NCBI RefSeq assembly: GCF_003234175.2
Contig: NZ_CP126257.1
Coordinates: 3,100,001-3,164,000 of the forward strand
Reading direction: 5' to 3'
Origin: Curtobacterium sp. MCSS17_007
Lineage (GTDB): Bacteria > Actinomycetota > Actinomycetes > Actinomycetales > Microbacteriaceae
Length of the DNA: 64,000 bases
The translations under genes were made by a program, and so were the position numbers. Below the pieces are notes generated by a model, which ran no database searches, was not told the DNA's origin, and saw only the letters and a program-made list of their open reading frames with translations. Positions 39,601 to 48,035 of this stretch are shown in pieces; the stretch's first letter is position 1, and every line of letters starts with the position of its first letter.

Positions 39601-41387
39601 CCGACGGCGCGGCCGACACCGTCCGGACCGCGCTCGAGACGCTCGAGCGCGACCGCCGCGTGCTGTCGTTCACGCAGGGCGGTGCGACGCGCTGGTCGGT
39701 CATCGAGGACGCCTCCCGCCTGCGCGACGCCCTCGGGGTCCCGCTCCCGATCGGCGTGCCGACGGCCTTCGTCGAGCCGGTTGCCGACCCGCTCGGTGAC
39801 CTCGTCGGCCGGTACGCCCGGTCGCACGGGCCGTTCTCCGCGCAGGAGGCCGCCGGGCGCCTCGGACTCGGCGTCGCCGTCGTGCTGGACACCCTGCGCC
39901 GCCTGGTCGCCGACCGTCGCGTGGTCGAGGGCGAGTTCCGTCCGGACCGCCAGGGTGCCGAGTGGTGCGACGCCGAGGTGCTGCGGCGCATCCGGACGAA
40001 GTCGCTCGCGGCCCTGCGGCACGAGGTCGAGCCGGTGTCGCCGGACGCCCTCGCCCGGTTCCTGCCCGCGTGGCAGCACGTCCAGGCCCCCGGTACCCGC
40101 GGTGGTCTGCGCGGCGTGGACGGCGTCCTGCAGGTCATCGACCAGCTCGCCGGCGTCGCCCTGCCCGCGAGCGCATGGGAGACCCTCGTGCTGCCGTCCC
40201 GTGTGACCGACTACTCGACGAGCATGCTCGACGAGCTCACCGCGACCGGTGAGGTCCTGTGGTCCGGCGGCGGGACGCTGCCGGGCAACGACGGGTGGGT
40301 GCGGCTGCACCTGGCGGAGACGGCGTCGACGACCCTGGCCGAGCCCGACGGCGGCGAGACCACCGAGCTGCAGCGCGACGTCCTCGGGGCGCTGGCCGGC
40401 GGTGGTGCGTACTTCTTCCGGCAGCTCGGGCAGGCCGTCGGCAGCACGGACGACCAGGCGCTGACGACCGCCCTGTGGGACCTCGTGTGGGCCGGACAGA
40501 TCACGAACGACACGTTCGCGCCGCTGCGGTCGATGCTCGGCGGCAAGGCGAAGAGCACCAGCGCACCCCGTGCCCGCGCGTACCGGGGACGGCGACGTCC
40601 GACGCTGCCGTCGCAGTCCGGTCCGCCGTCGGTGGGCGGTCGCTGGTCGATCCTGCCGCTCGCCGAGTCCGACTCGACGCTGCGCGCAGCCGCGACCGCG
40701 GAGCAGCTGCTCGAGCGGTACGGCGTCGTGACGCGCGGCGCGGTGCAGGTCGAGGGCGTCCGCGGCGGGTTCGCCGGTGTCTACCGGGTCCTCAGCCGGT
40801 TCGAGGAGTCGGGGCGTGCGCGGCGCGGGTACTTCGTCGAGGGGCTCGGGGCGGCGCAGTTCGCGACGAGCCCGACGGTCGACCGTCTCCGCACGTACGC
40901 CCGTGACCTCGACGACGACGAACGCGCCGACCCGGACCGCGAGCGCCAGGCACTGACGCTCGCGGCGACCGATCCCGCCAACCCGTACGGCGCCGCACTG
41001 CCCTGGCCGTCCGACGACACCCCGGCAGACGCCGGGCCCGGCGCGGGCTCCGGCTCCGACGGTGCGGACGAGGGCACGGCACGCGCCGCGACGACCACCG
41101 GCCGCGGGCACCGTCCCGGCCGCAAGGCGGGTGCGCTCGTGACGACCGTCGACGGACGGCTCGCGGTCTACGTCGAGCGCGGGGGCAAGTCGGTGCTGAC
41201 CTTCACCGACGACCCGGCGGACCTCGCCGTCGCCGCGCGCTCGATCGCGGCCACGGTGCGGAGCGGACTCCGGAAGCTCGCGGTGGAGCGGGTGGACGGT
41301 GACTTCGTGCTCGAGACCCCGCTCGGGTCGGCGCTGCGCGAGGCGGGGTTCACGGCGACCCCGCAGGGACTGCGGCTGCGTGTCTGA
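36645..41387 (+). CDS. lhr: Lhr-family ATP-dependent DNA helicase
   Basis: A 1580-residue superfamily 2 helicase. Motif I is APTGSGKT, motif II DEVHA, motif III LSAT, with the RecA2 part at TSSLELGIDMGEVDLVVQVE and QRVGRAGHQ. The Lhr-specific winged helix and large C-terminal domain follow. The length fits Lhr (1500-1600 aa). Lhr translocates 3' to 5' and unwinds RNA:DNA hybrids in the mycobacterial enzyme. I start at ATG 36645; ATG 36633 and GTG 36618 are in-frame alternatives. A ~35-residue Ala/Pro insert at about 305-345 splits the helicase core. Nei2 follows 77 bp downstream. Confidence 0.93.
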   Translation: MTDVLERFSPATAEWFRGAFPAPTAAQAGAWDAISTGQHALVIAPTGSGKTLASFLWSIDRLISATDRPPAKQRTRVLYVSPLKALGVDVERNLRSPLVGITQTARRLGTEPPEVTVGVRSGDTPSSDRQRLLRQPPDILITTPESLYLMLTSQARETLVNVDTVIVDEVHAVASTKRGAHLAVSLERLDDLLEKPVQRIGLSATVRPAEEVARFLGGRAPVSIIAPPAQKTFDLRVVVPVDDMTELGAPPVGADATESPTNGSIWPHVEERVVDLIEEHRSTIVFANSRRLAERLTARLNEIHEERVLAAVEAPATVDAVAAAAPVTQSPGRASAHAPVAQPKRPPAQLIGPSGQTEGGGSDPTVPVLARAHHGSVSKDQRAIIEDDLKSGRLRCVVATSSLELGIDMGEVDLVVQVEAPPSVASGLQRVGRAGHQVGEISRGVLFPKHRADLVNSAVTVERMVSGQIESISVPANPLDVLAQHTVAAGSVDTVEVEHWFELVRRSAPFSSLPRSAFEATLDLVTGRYPSDEFAELRPRLVWDRVHGTLTGRPGAQRLAVTSGGTIPDRGMFGVFMVGEKASRVGELDEEMVYESRVGDVFALGATSWRIEEITHDRVIVSPAFGQPGRVPFWKGDGIGRPAELGRATGAFVREVDAASDDDARTRVAAGGLDERAVTNLLTFLRDQRAATGHVPNDTTLVVERFRDELGDWRLILHSPYGMQVHAPWALAVGARLRERHGIDGDAMAADDGIVVRIPETDAEPPGADLFVFERDDLEALVTDEVGGSALFAARFRECAARALLLPRRNPGQRSPLWQQRQRASQLLEVAREYPTFPIVLETVREVLQDVYDVPALLGISDQIAERRIRLVERETEQPSPFARSILFGYVAAFMYEGDSPLAERRAAALSLDSTLLGELLGRAELRELLDPDVIASVERDLQRLSPDRRARDAEGLVDVLRLVGALELPELVARSWVADAGVDDPDGAADTVRTALETLERDRRVLSFTQGGATRWSVIEDASRLRDALGVPLPIGVPTAFVEPVADPLGDLVGRYARSHGPFSAQEAAGRLGLGVAVVLDTLRRLVADRRVVEGEFRPDRQGAEWCDAEVLRRIRTKSLAALRHEVEPVSPDALARFLPAWQHVQAPGTRGGLRGVDGVLQVIDQLAGVALPASAWETLVLPSRVTDYSTSMLDELTATGEVLWSGGGTLPGNDGWVRLHLAETASTTLAEPDGGETTELQRDVLGALAGGGAYFFRQLGQAVGSTDDQALTTALWDLVWAGQITNDTFAPLRSMLGGKAKSTSAPRARAYRGRRRPTLPSQSGPPSVGGRWSILPLAESDSTLRAAATAEQLLERYGVVTRGAVQVEGVRGGFAGVYRVLSRFEESGRARRGYFVEGLGAAQFATSPTVDRLRTYARDLDDDERADPDRERQALTLAATDPANPYGAALPWPSDDTPADAGPGAGSGSDGADEGTARAATTTGRGHRPGRKAGALVTTVDGRLAVYVERGGKSVLTFTDDPADLAVAARSIAATVRSGLRKLAVERVDGDFVLETPLGSALREAGFTATPQGLRLRV

Positions 41388-41464
41388 GGCGACCAGGGCC
41401 TCCCGGCAGGGCTGCAGCACGCCGGGCCGCAGGACGGGCACCAGCGCAACACGGGAGGCGCTCC

Positions 41465-42244
41465 GTGCCCGAGGGTGACACCGTCTTCCGCGCCGCCCGG
41501 CGCCTGCACACCGCGCTCGCGGGCAAGGTCCTGACCGGCTCGGACTTCCGCGTGCCCGCCTTCGCGACCCTCGACCTCGTCGGCCGGACCGTCGACGAGG
41601 TCGTCCCCCGCGGCAAGCACCTGCTGCACCGGATCGGCGACCTCACCGTGCACTCCCACCTGAAGATGGAGGGCCGGTGGGACGTCTACGCACCCGGTGA
41701 GCGGTGGCGACGTCCGGCCCACCAGGCCCGGGTGGTGCTCGACGCCGACGACGTCTCGACCGTCGGGTTCACGCTGGGCGTGCTCGAGGTCGTGCCGCGC
41801 GACCAGGAGTCCGAGGTCGTCGGACACCTCGGTCCCGACCTGCTCGGCCCGGACTGGGACGCCGACGTCGCGCTCGCCAACCTGACCGCCGACCCGGACC
41901 GGCCGGTCGGCCTGGCGCTGCTCGACCAGCGGGTGCTCGCGGGCCTCGGGAACGTGTACCGGAACGAGCTGTGCTTCCTGCGCGGCGTCCTGCCCACCCG
42001 ACCGGTGGGACAGGTGCAGGACCCGGCTCGGGTGATCGCCCTGGCCAGCCGGCTCATCACGATCAACCGCGACCGCAGCAACCGGGTCACGACCGGGGTC
42101 GACCGGCCCGGTCGGCGCTTCTGGGTCTACGGACGCGCCGGCAAGCCCTGCCTGCGGTGCGGGACGCCCATCCGGCGTGGTGAGCTCGGCGACTCCGAGC
42201 TCACGCTGCGGGACACCTACTGGTGCCCGCGCTGCCAGAGCTGA
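41465..42244 (+). CDS. nei: Fpg/Nei-family DNA glycosylase/AP lyase
   Basis: A 259-residue oxidised-base DNA glycosylase. After the initiator the mature N-terminus is PEGDTVFRAARRL, with the catalytic Pro and Glu of the family. LKMEGRW carries the conserved lysine and LAGLGNVYRNELCF the helix-two-turn-helix. The C-terminal zinc finger is complete (CLRCGTPIRR...WCPRCQS). The PEGDTV start puts it with Nei (endonuclease VIII) rather than Fpg. It excises oxidised pyrimidines. The GTG at 41465 is preceded by GGGAGG. The lhr-nei order is the same as in mycobacteria, so a shared repair role is likely. Confidence 0.92.
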   Translation: MPEGDTVFRAARRLHTALAGKVLTGSDFRVPAFATLDLVGRTVDEVVPRGKHLLHRIGDLTVHSHLKMEGRWDVYAPGERWRRPAHQARVVLDADDVSTVGFTLGVLEVVPRDQESEVVGHLGPDLLGPDWDADVALANLTADPDRPVGLALLDQRVLAGLGNVYRNELCFLRGVLPTRPVGQVQDPARVIALASRLITINRDRSNRVTTGVDRPGRRFWVYGRAGKPCLRCGTPIRRGELGDSELTLRDTYWCPRCQS

Positions 42245-42248
42245 GCGG

Positions 42249-42280
42249 CACCGGCAGCAGGCCGGCTGCCCACGCCGGTG
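42249..42280. terminator. Convergent terminator after nei
   Basis: CACCGGC (42249-42255) pairs with GCCGGTG (42274-42280), with an inner GGCAGC/GCTGCC pairing. It lies exactly between two converging genes. Confidence 0.5.
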
Positions 42281-42778
42281 TCAGCGGTCGGCGGCCTCGA
42301 CCGCGCAGCTCTCGGCACGCTTCGCGGCGTCGGAGTCCGCGCTGAAGGAGCTCGGCGCCGGCGAGGCCGACTTCGACTCGTCCGAGGTCGCGTCCTTGGC
42401 GTTGTCGTTCACGGCGTAGATCGTGCCGTCCCAGTCGTCCGCCGTCGGGTCGGTGGTGGTCGCCCAGATCGTCAGCTCGTCGTCGTTGGCGTCCTTGCTG
42501 TCCGAGGGCACGATCGAGGCCGCGAGGTACCAGCCGCCGTCCCCCTCGGCGACGTTCGCGAACTCGGTGGTGTCGTGCGGACCGACTGCGGTGCCGATGG
42601 CGTCGACGGCCTTGCTCGACGCGACCGCGCACTCCGCGGACCGCGACTGCTCCTGGTCACCGGGGACCTTGCCGACGGGGTCGATGTTCTGCGCGCCGCC
42701 CGGGTCGCAGGCCGTCAGGAGGAAGGCGAGGGTGGCAGCGCCGAGCAGCGCCGTGGCGGTCTTGGCTCGCGTGGTCAT
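42281..42778 (-). CDS. Hypothetical lipoprotein
   Basis: A 165-residue secreted lipoprotein. The signal peptide has a hydrophobic stretch (ATLAFLLTAC) ending in a lipobox Cys. The mature part is acidic, with two further Cys (ECAVAS and SCAVEA) and one folded patch (GGWYLAASIVPSD, ELTIWATTTDP). No family recognised. It has its own promoter space of 132 bp and lies next to the GH81 operon, but is not clearly part of it. Confidence 0.65.
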   Translation of the reverse strand: MTTRAKTATALLGAATLAFLLTACDPGGAQNIDPVGKVPGDQEQSRSAECAVASSKAVDAIGTAVGPHDTTEFANVAEGDGGWYLAASIVPSDSKDANDDELTIWATTTDPTADDWDGTIYAVNDNAKDATSDESKSASPAPSSFSADSDAAKRAESCAVEAADR

Positions 42779-42910
42779 GCCGTCGACGGTATGCCGCCGT
42801 GCCCGTGCGGACCCCCAGGGCGTCCGCGAAGCGAACGCCCCGGGGGCTGCGGGCGGGCAGGACGCGCCCGGCGGGCAGGCAGGACGCGCCGCGTGGACGG
42901 TGGCGGTGCC

Positions 42911-44974
42911 TCAGGACCGGGTCATGATCCACGCGAGCAGGTACGACCGCGTGTTCGCCGAGTCGATCACCGCGTCCGGCAGGTCCTCCGCGTCGCGCAG
43001 TGCCGCGGCCGCGTCGGCCCCACCCCCGAGGGCGCGGTACATGAGCAGGTAGTCCCCGAACTGCACGTCGTACCGGCCGTCCGGCACCGCCTCGGCGAGC
43101 ACCCGTCGGATCTGCTGCCGTCCGCCCGCGTCGACGTACTGCCCGGCCATCGCCGGCATCGGGATGAGCTCGATGCCCGCCGGTGCCGCCGCGGCCGCGC
43201 TGAACCACGTCGCGTGGTCCCGCTTGCCGCCCCAGGTGAGCGACACGATCCGGTGTGTGAAGCCCGGGAACGCCGACAGGTCGGGGTCGAGGACGTCCCG
43301 CTGCGCCGATGCCGCCTCGTTCGAGAGCAGCCACGTGCCGGTCGCCTCGAGCGACGACGAACCGGAGACCGCGCCCCAGCGGGCGACGCCGTTCCAGGCC
43401 GACACCGCCTCGGACGACGACTCCTGGTTGTTGCCGTCGGCGAACGGCGAGTACCCGGACGCCCACGAGTGCTGCGCGTAGGGGTCGTAGACGCGCAGGG
43501 CGGGGAACGACGCGGTCGCGGTGGGCGAGGCGATGTCGGCGGCGACCAGGTCGGCGACCGTCCGCCACTTCCGGACGAGCGACCGGTCGCCGTCGGCGAC
43601 CATCGCGGCGGCGGACAGGACGTACCCGTAGTGGAAGTGGTGGTCGTTGAACTCGTCGGAGCCGAACGAGGCCTGCTGCCCGACGAGCCCGCGCACCTCG
43701 GGGTCGTAGGCGAAGCAGCGCGCGGTACGACCGCCGCACCCCGCCGGGTCGAACCACTGGTCGAGCTCGCCGACGACCGAGGTCTTCAGCGCCACCGCCT
43801 GGTCGTCGAGCCCGAGCGCCACGGCGAGTCGGTACAGCGACGCGACGCGGTACAGGTCCTTCCCCCCGCCGTACGTGTCCGCGGCGTACGACGAGGCGTC
43901 GACGCGCCCGGCGTCCTGTCGCACCTGGGCGGCGAGCGTGGCGCGCTGCGCGGACGTCAGGCCGGACAGGTCGAGCCGGTCCGACGGGTTCACGGTGTCG
44001 ACCGCGAACCGCAGGGCCTTCCCGGTGCACACGGGGGCCGCGCCCGTGATCGTGGCGTAGCGCAGGCCGGTGCAGGAGAGACCGGTCGTCCCCTGACCGG
44101 GCTGCGGCACGAGCACGCCGGCTCCGTCGGCGAAGTCGTACGACAGCGTGGTCCGCTGGGATCCGTCGGACGCGCTGCGCCCAAGGGACGTGCCGGAGAG
44201 CGGCCGCGCTGCCTCGACGAGCCGGGTGACCTGGGACGACGACGCCCCGTCGGGCGTCGGCAGGAGCACCACCGACCCACCGCGGCGCAGGGTCACGCCC
44301 GAGGCGGAGACCGAGCCGTCGCGGACGACGACCTGCCAGGTCCGTCCGCCGCCGGACATCGTCGCGGTGCCCTCGCCGGTCGCGGTGAGCGGCACGGTGG
44401 CCGAGAGGGTCTCGTCACGGGCGGCCGTGTACGTCACCAGGGGTGACCCCTCGGCGAGCACGGAGTGCCCGAGGACCTCCCCGCCGGCGCGGTGCTCGAC
44501 GGTCACCGAGACCGCGTCGTACGCCGACACGAGGGTGCTGGTGGCGCCGAGGTCGAACCCGACCTGCGGTACCGCCCCGCCGGCGATCGTCCGCTCGGTC
44601 GCGGAGACGTCCGGCAGACCGGCGGCGAACCCGCGCCCGGTGACCTGCCACGAGATCGGTGTCGGGAACACCGGCTGCGGGGCGTCGCCGAACACCAGGC
44701 CGGAGAACCAGCGGTTCGTCGGCGGCGTCAGTCCGTCGGCCAGGCGCATCGTGCCGACCGTCGACGACGCGACGTCGCCCAGGGCGGTGACCGCGCGTGC
44801 CTGGGCCGCCGTGTCGGTGGCGGTCGCCGACGGTGTCTGGCGGGGCGTTCCTCCCGGCCCGGTGCACGCCGTCGCCAGCAGGGCGACGACGGTCAGGACC
44901 GGGACGAGCAGGAGCGGACGGGAGGCACGGCGTGGCCCCGCAGGGCGGCCTGCGGTCCGGAGCGGGCGACGCAC
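42911..44974 (-). CDS. GH81 endo-beta-1,3-glucanase lipoprotein
   Basis: A 687-residue exported enzyme. The signal peptide ends in the lipobox LLATAC, so it should be anchored to the outer face of the membrane. The GH81 catalytic region is clear: DEFNDHHFHYGY followed by FADGNNQESSSEAVSAWNG, where the acid and base residues of the family lie. GH81 cleaves beta-1,3-glucan chains internally. The GTG at 44972-44974 is only 3 bp after the HlyD-like stop, so it is co-translated with the synthase genes. An endoglucanase in a synthase operon usually edits or releases the product, as BcsZ does in cellulose loci. Confidence 0.9.
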   Translation of the reverse strand: MRRPLRTAGRPAGPRRASRPLLLVPVLTVVALLATACTGPGGTPRQTPSATATDTAAQARAVTALGDVASSTVGTMRLADGLTPPTNRWFSGLVFGDAPQPVFPTPISWQVTGRGFAAGLPDVSATERTIAGGAVPQVGFDLGATSTLVSAYDAVSVTVEHRAGGEVLGHSVLAEGSPLVTYTAARDETLSATVPLTATGEGTATMSGGGRTWQVVVRDGSVSASGVTLRRGGSVVLLPTPDGASSSQVTRLVEAARPLSGTSLGRSASDGSQRTTLSYDFADGAGVLVPQPGQGTTGLSCTGLRYATITGAAPVCTGKALRFAVDTVNPSDRLDLSGLTSAQRATLAAQVRQDAGRVDASSYAADTYGGGKDLYRVASLYRLAVALGLDDQAVALKTSVVGELDQWFDPAGCGGRTARCFAYDPEVRGLVGQQASFGSDEFNDHHFHYGYVLSAAAMVADGDRSLVRKWRTVADLVAADIASPTATASFPALRVYDPYAQHSWASGYSPFADGNNQESSSEAVSAWNGVARWGAVSGSSSLEATGTWLLSNEAASAQRDVLDPDLSAFPGFTHRIVSLTWGGKRDHATWFSAAAAAPAGIELIPMPAMAGQYVDAGGRQQIRRVLAEAVPDGRYDVQFGDYLLMYRALGGGADAAAALRDAEDLPDAVIDSANTRSYLLAWIMTRS

Positions 44975-44977
44975 CGG

Positions 44978-45718
44978 CTACAGACCGATCTGCCGCGAGA
45001 AGTCGCGGACCGCGTCGGTGACACCGGCGAGCTGTCCGTCGTCGCGCAGGTGCAGCGTGGCGTCGACGGGCGTGCCCGGGCTGGTGATGCCGGACGACGG
45101 CGAGGCGGAGAGCTCGGGGCTCTCGACGTCGACCGTGGTCCTCGCCTGTCCGTCGTCGTTCGTCTGCACGCTGACGCTCTTGACCGTCCCGGTGATGGTG
45201 CGGTCGTCCGGTAGGCGCAGCTCGACCTCGGCACCGTTCCGGATGCGCCCGTAGTCGCGTGCGGTGACCGTGAAGTTCGAGGTGACGAAGAGGCTGTCCT
45301 GCTTGTGGATCGTGCCGAGCTCGGAGCCCGCCTGCACGTAGCCGCCGGTCTTCACGTCGACCTTGGCGACCGTGCCGGAGACCTCGGCCTTGAAGGTGAT
45401 GAGGCCGTCGCGGCCGATGTCGTACGCGCTGGTCCGGGTGTCCGCGCCGACGACGCCCTTGCGGATGTCCTGCGCCAGCTGGAGGCTCTGCACCTGCAGG
45501 AGCTTCTCGCCCTTGGAGACGGTGTCGCCCTCCTCGACGTACTCCTCGGTGACGGTGCCGCCGTAGTCGGTGCCCACGGCGTACTCCTGCGCGGCGATCG
45601 CCGCCGAGGTGCTCGCGACGGCGCTCTGGCGCTGGTTGAAGACGAGCGTGCACGCGGCGACGATCACCAGGACGACCACGAGGCCGCCGAACAGTCGGAG
45701 TCGGTTGGTCCAGGTCAT
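44978..45718 (-). CDS. HlyD-like membrane fusion/adaptor protein of the glucan synthase locus
   Basis: A 246-residue protein with one N-terminal membrane anchor (LFGGLVVVLVIVAACTLVF). An external biotinyl-lipoyl-like domain follows (GGTVTEEYVEEGDTVSKGEKLL, AEVSGTVAKVDVKTGGYVQAGSELG), then a beta-barrel part (NFTVTARDYGRIRNGAEVELRLPDDR). This is the HlyD/membrane-fusion fold, as in Alg44 and BgsB-type partners of processive glycosyltransferases. Overlaps the synthase stop by 4 bp (ATGA). The likely role is guiding the growing chain away from the synthase (inference). Confidence 0.82.
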   Translation of the reverse strand: MTWTNRLRLFGGLVVVLVIVAACTLVFNQRQSAVASTSAAIAAQEYAVGTDYGGTVTEEYVEEGDTVSKGEKLLQVQSLQLAQDIRKGVVGADTRTSAYDIGRDGLITFKAEVSGTVAKVDVKTGGYVQAGSELGTIHKQDSLFVTSNFTVTARDYGRIRNGAEVELRLPDDRTITGTVKSVSVQTNDDGQARTTVDVESPELSASPSSGITSPGTPVDATLHLRDDGQLAGVTDAVRDFSRQIGL

Positions 45719-47628
45719 GCGCGGGGTCCGTCCTGCGTCGCGACGCCGGCGATCGCGGCGCGCTGGGGTTCGAGGGTGTCGGGTCGGACGACGGTCGTCC
45801 GGACGGGGCTGGCCGGGGCCTGCGCCAGTGGTGCGGTCGGTCGGACCGCCTCGCCCCGGCCCCGATCGCGGTCGGCGGCGCGGTTGCGTGCCTGCTCGCG
45901 GAACGCGGCGACGATGAAGGCGAGGAAGACCAGCGTGTTCGTGGTGTTCCAGGCGGTCGCGAGCGTGAACTGCCCGTTGCCGGTGTCACGCCACACGGCC
46001 ACCACGCTCGTCAGGGAGAGGAAGACGAACACGAGCACCTGCGGCACGATGAAGTTGAACGGCGACGGTGTCCGTCCGCGGTCCGCACCGGTGACGTGCC
46101 AGGCCTGCTCCTTCCCGCAGACGACGTTCCAGAGGGCGCTCGCGTAGATCGGGAACGACACCGCCGCGAGCAGCAGCGTCTCGTAGCGGAACGAGCCGAG
46201 CGCGTAGAACGCCAGCACCACCTGCATGAGGTAGAAGCCGAGGTAGAACAGTACCCACTCGCCGGCACCGATCGACAGGTTCATCGGACGCAGGTCGAAG
46301 AAGATCTCGAGCGGCGGCACCAGGAGCAGCAGGCCGGGGACGATGCCCGTCAGGTAGAAGCTCGCCGTGACCAGGTACTGCAGGCGCTGGTCCATCGTGA
46401 GCCGGTGCTTCGGGTTGAACGGGAAGTGCGTGAGCAGGATCTCGAACCCGCCGGTGGCCCACCGCAGCTGCTGCTTCGTGAAGCCCTCGATGGTCTCCGG
46501 GGCGTCGCCGACGGCCAGGGTCATCGGGATGAACACGGACTTCCACCCGCGCTCGTGCAGCATCAGGCTGGTCCAGACGTCCTCGGACTTCGAGTCGGTG
46601 TGCATGCCGCCGATGTCGTCGATCGCACTGCGGCGGAAGATGACGTTCGTGCCGACGCAGAAGGCCGCGTTGAAGCGGTTGCGCCCGGGCTGGATGAACT
46701 TGTAGAACACCGTCTGCATGTAGCCGGCGCCGCGGGACACGAGGTTGTGCAGGTTGCCGTAGGTCTGCGGCGTCTGCACGAAGGCGATGGTGTCGTCCGC
46801 GAAGAACGGCACCGTCTCGAACAGGAACTCCGGCTCGGGTACGAAGTCGGCGTCGAACACCGCGTAGTAGTCGCCCTTCGCCAGGGTCAGGGCGTGGTTG
46901 ATGTTGCCGGCCTTGGCGCCGTGCGACGACAGACGGCGGACGTACCGGGCGCCGAGCTGGGCGGCGAGCGCCTGGACCTCGTCGCTCCGGCCGTCGTCGA
47001 GCACCCACGTGCGGTGCTCGCCGCGCATCGCGACGGCCGCGCGGACGGTGGCCGCGATCGTCGACAGCTCCTCGCCGTAGACGGTGATGAACACGTCGAC
47101 CTCGACCCGGCGTCCCCGCACGTGCATGGGCCACCGGTGCGGCTGGTCGGTGAGGCCGTCACGGGCGACGGCGTCGCGGTCGAACAGGGTGTCCTGGGTG
47201 TGGTGGAACGCGAAGTCGCGCGGGTCCGCACCGCCGGACAGGATCGTCCACATCGACAGGAGCGCCTGGCCGACCAGCACGCTCTCGGCCACGATCACGA
47301 GGCCGTACGGCAGGAAGTCGCCGCGGTTCGCCGGGTCGAGGAGGAACACCGCGTACGCCATGACGCCGAGGGTCGCCACGAGCACGATGAGCACCATCAC
47401 CGGGCTGTGCGCGCGGCTCTCCGACCGGGGCCGGACGTCCGGGACCTGCAGGGACGGCCGGCGTCGCCGCCCCCGGTCGCGCACGGTGCGCTGCTGCAGT
47501 GGTTGCTGCTCGGCGTCGGGGGCGGGCGACAGGTGCGCCACGTCGGGCGACCGGGGCGGAGTGCTCCGTCGGGAAGGCGGTGTGCTGGCGTCCGGGCGCG
47601 AGCGTCGGACGTCCGTGGGTGCGGACAA
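45715..47628 (-). CDS. Processive GT2 beta-glucan synthase (BcsA/CrdS/BgsA-like)
   Basis: A 637-residue membrane glycosyltransferase. The catalytic set of processive family-2 synthases is complete: Asp211-Asp212, DAD at 259-261, SED at 348-350 and QQLRW at 386-390. Two membrane helices precede the catalytic domain and about five follow, forming the translocation channel. No PilZ domain is visible; the C-terminal tail (~50 aa) is basic and disordered. The start is TTG 47626-47628, with AGGAG six bases upstream; a GTG at 47862 is possible but would lie on the likely -10. It heads the operon with the HlyD-like and GH81 genes. Confidence 0.88.
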   Translation of the reverse strand: MSAPTDVRRSRPDASTPPSRRSTPPRSPDVAHLSPAPDAEQQPLQQRTVRDRGRRRRPSLQVPDVRPRSESRAHSPVMVLIVLVATLGVMAYAVFLLDPANRGDFLPYGLVIVAESVLVGQALLSMWTILSGGADPRDFAFHHTQDTLFDRDAVARDGLTDQPHRWPMHVRGRRVEVDVFITVYGEELSTIAATVRAAVAMRGEHRTWVLDDGRSDEVQALAAQLGARYVRRLSSHGAKAGNINHALTLAKGDYYAVFDADFVPEPEFLFETVPFFADDTIAFVQTPQTYGNLHNLVSRGAGYMQTVFYKFIQPGRNRFNAAFCVGTNVIFRRSAIDDIGGMHTDSKSEDVWTSLMLHERGWKSVFIPMTLAVGDAPETIEGFTKQQLRWATGGFEILLTHFPFNPKHRLTMDQRLQYLVTASFYLTGIVPGLLLLVPPLEIFFDLRPMNLSIGAGEWVLFYLGFYLMQVVLAFYALGSFRYETLLLAAVSFPIYASALWNVVCGKEQAWHVTGADRGRTPSPFNFIVPQVLVFVFLSLTSVVAVWRDTGNGQFTLATAWNTTNTLVFLAFIVAAFREQARNRAADRDRGRGEAVRPTAPLAQAPASPVRTTVVRPDTLEPQRAAIAGVATQDGPRA

Positions 47629-47721
47629 GGCGGTCTCCTGTCGGGTCGGGAGAAGCTCGCGGCCCGCAGGCGGGGACGCCGACGGGTCGCGAGACGGACG
47701 TCGGCGACTGTGGCGACATGG

Positions 47722-47743
47722 GCCGGACCTTCGGGGGTCCGGC
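47722..47743 (-). promoter_or_regulatory. Hairpin in the glucan synthase leader
   Basis: GCCGGACC and GGTCCGGC form a perfect 8-bp stem with a 6-nt loop, about 95 nt before the TTG start. It may be a leader control element; no known riboswitch class is recognised. Confidence 0.4.
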
Positions 47744-47975
47744 TCGGCGAGGGACCAGGGATCCTGCGCCGGGGAGATCGCGAACGAGGGTGCGGTCGCG
47801 GTGTTCGGTGTGTCGGGAGCGGTCGTGCGGCGACGGCCCGTGCCGTCGGTCGCCTGCGACACTACGTCCGGGTGGACGCGCTCGTGTGTCGGTCCGGTGA
47901 ACTCCGCAGGTGTCCGCCGCTTCTTGCGGTTTCCCGCAAGCTCGGCTGCGGGGCGTGCGTCCGCTCCGCTGCAGA

Positions 47976-48035
47976 ACGCAACCCGGGCGGTTGCTCGCAG
48001 CGGTACTGCGCTGCGAGCAACCGCCCGGGTTGCGT
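47976..48035. repeat. 27-bp perfect palindrome, ACGCAAC/GGGCGGTTGC family, copy 1
   Basis: Arms 47976-48002 and 48009-48035 are perfect reverse complements over 27 bp, with loop GTACTG. The arm reads ACGCAACCCGGGCGGTTGC, then TCGCAGCG. A related copy is at 58379-58440. It lies 42 bp after the aldo/keto reductase stop on the minus strand, so it probably also terminates that transcript. Confidence 0.85.

Noticed and set aside
36558..41441. Long minus-strand open frame opposite lhr
   Set aside because: Antisense shadow of lhr, with repetitive charged composition.
45715..47862. Glucan synthase starting at GTG 47862
   Set aside because: TTG 47628 has a clear AGGAG at ideal spacing, and the extra 78 residues are low-complexity and lie on a likely promoter. 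The alternative is noted in the entry.
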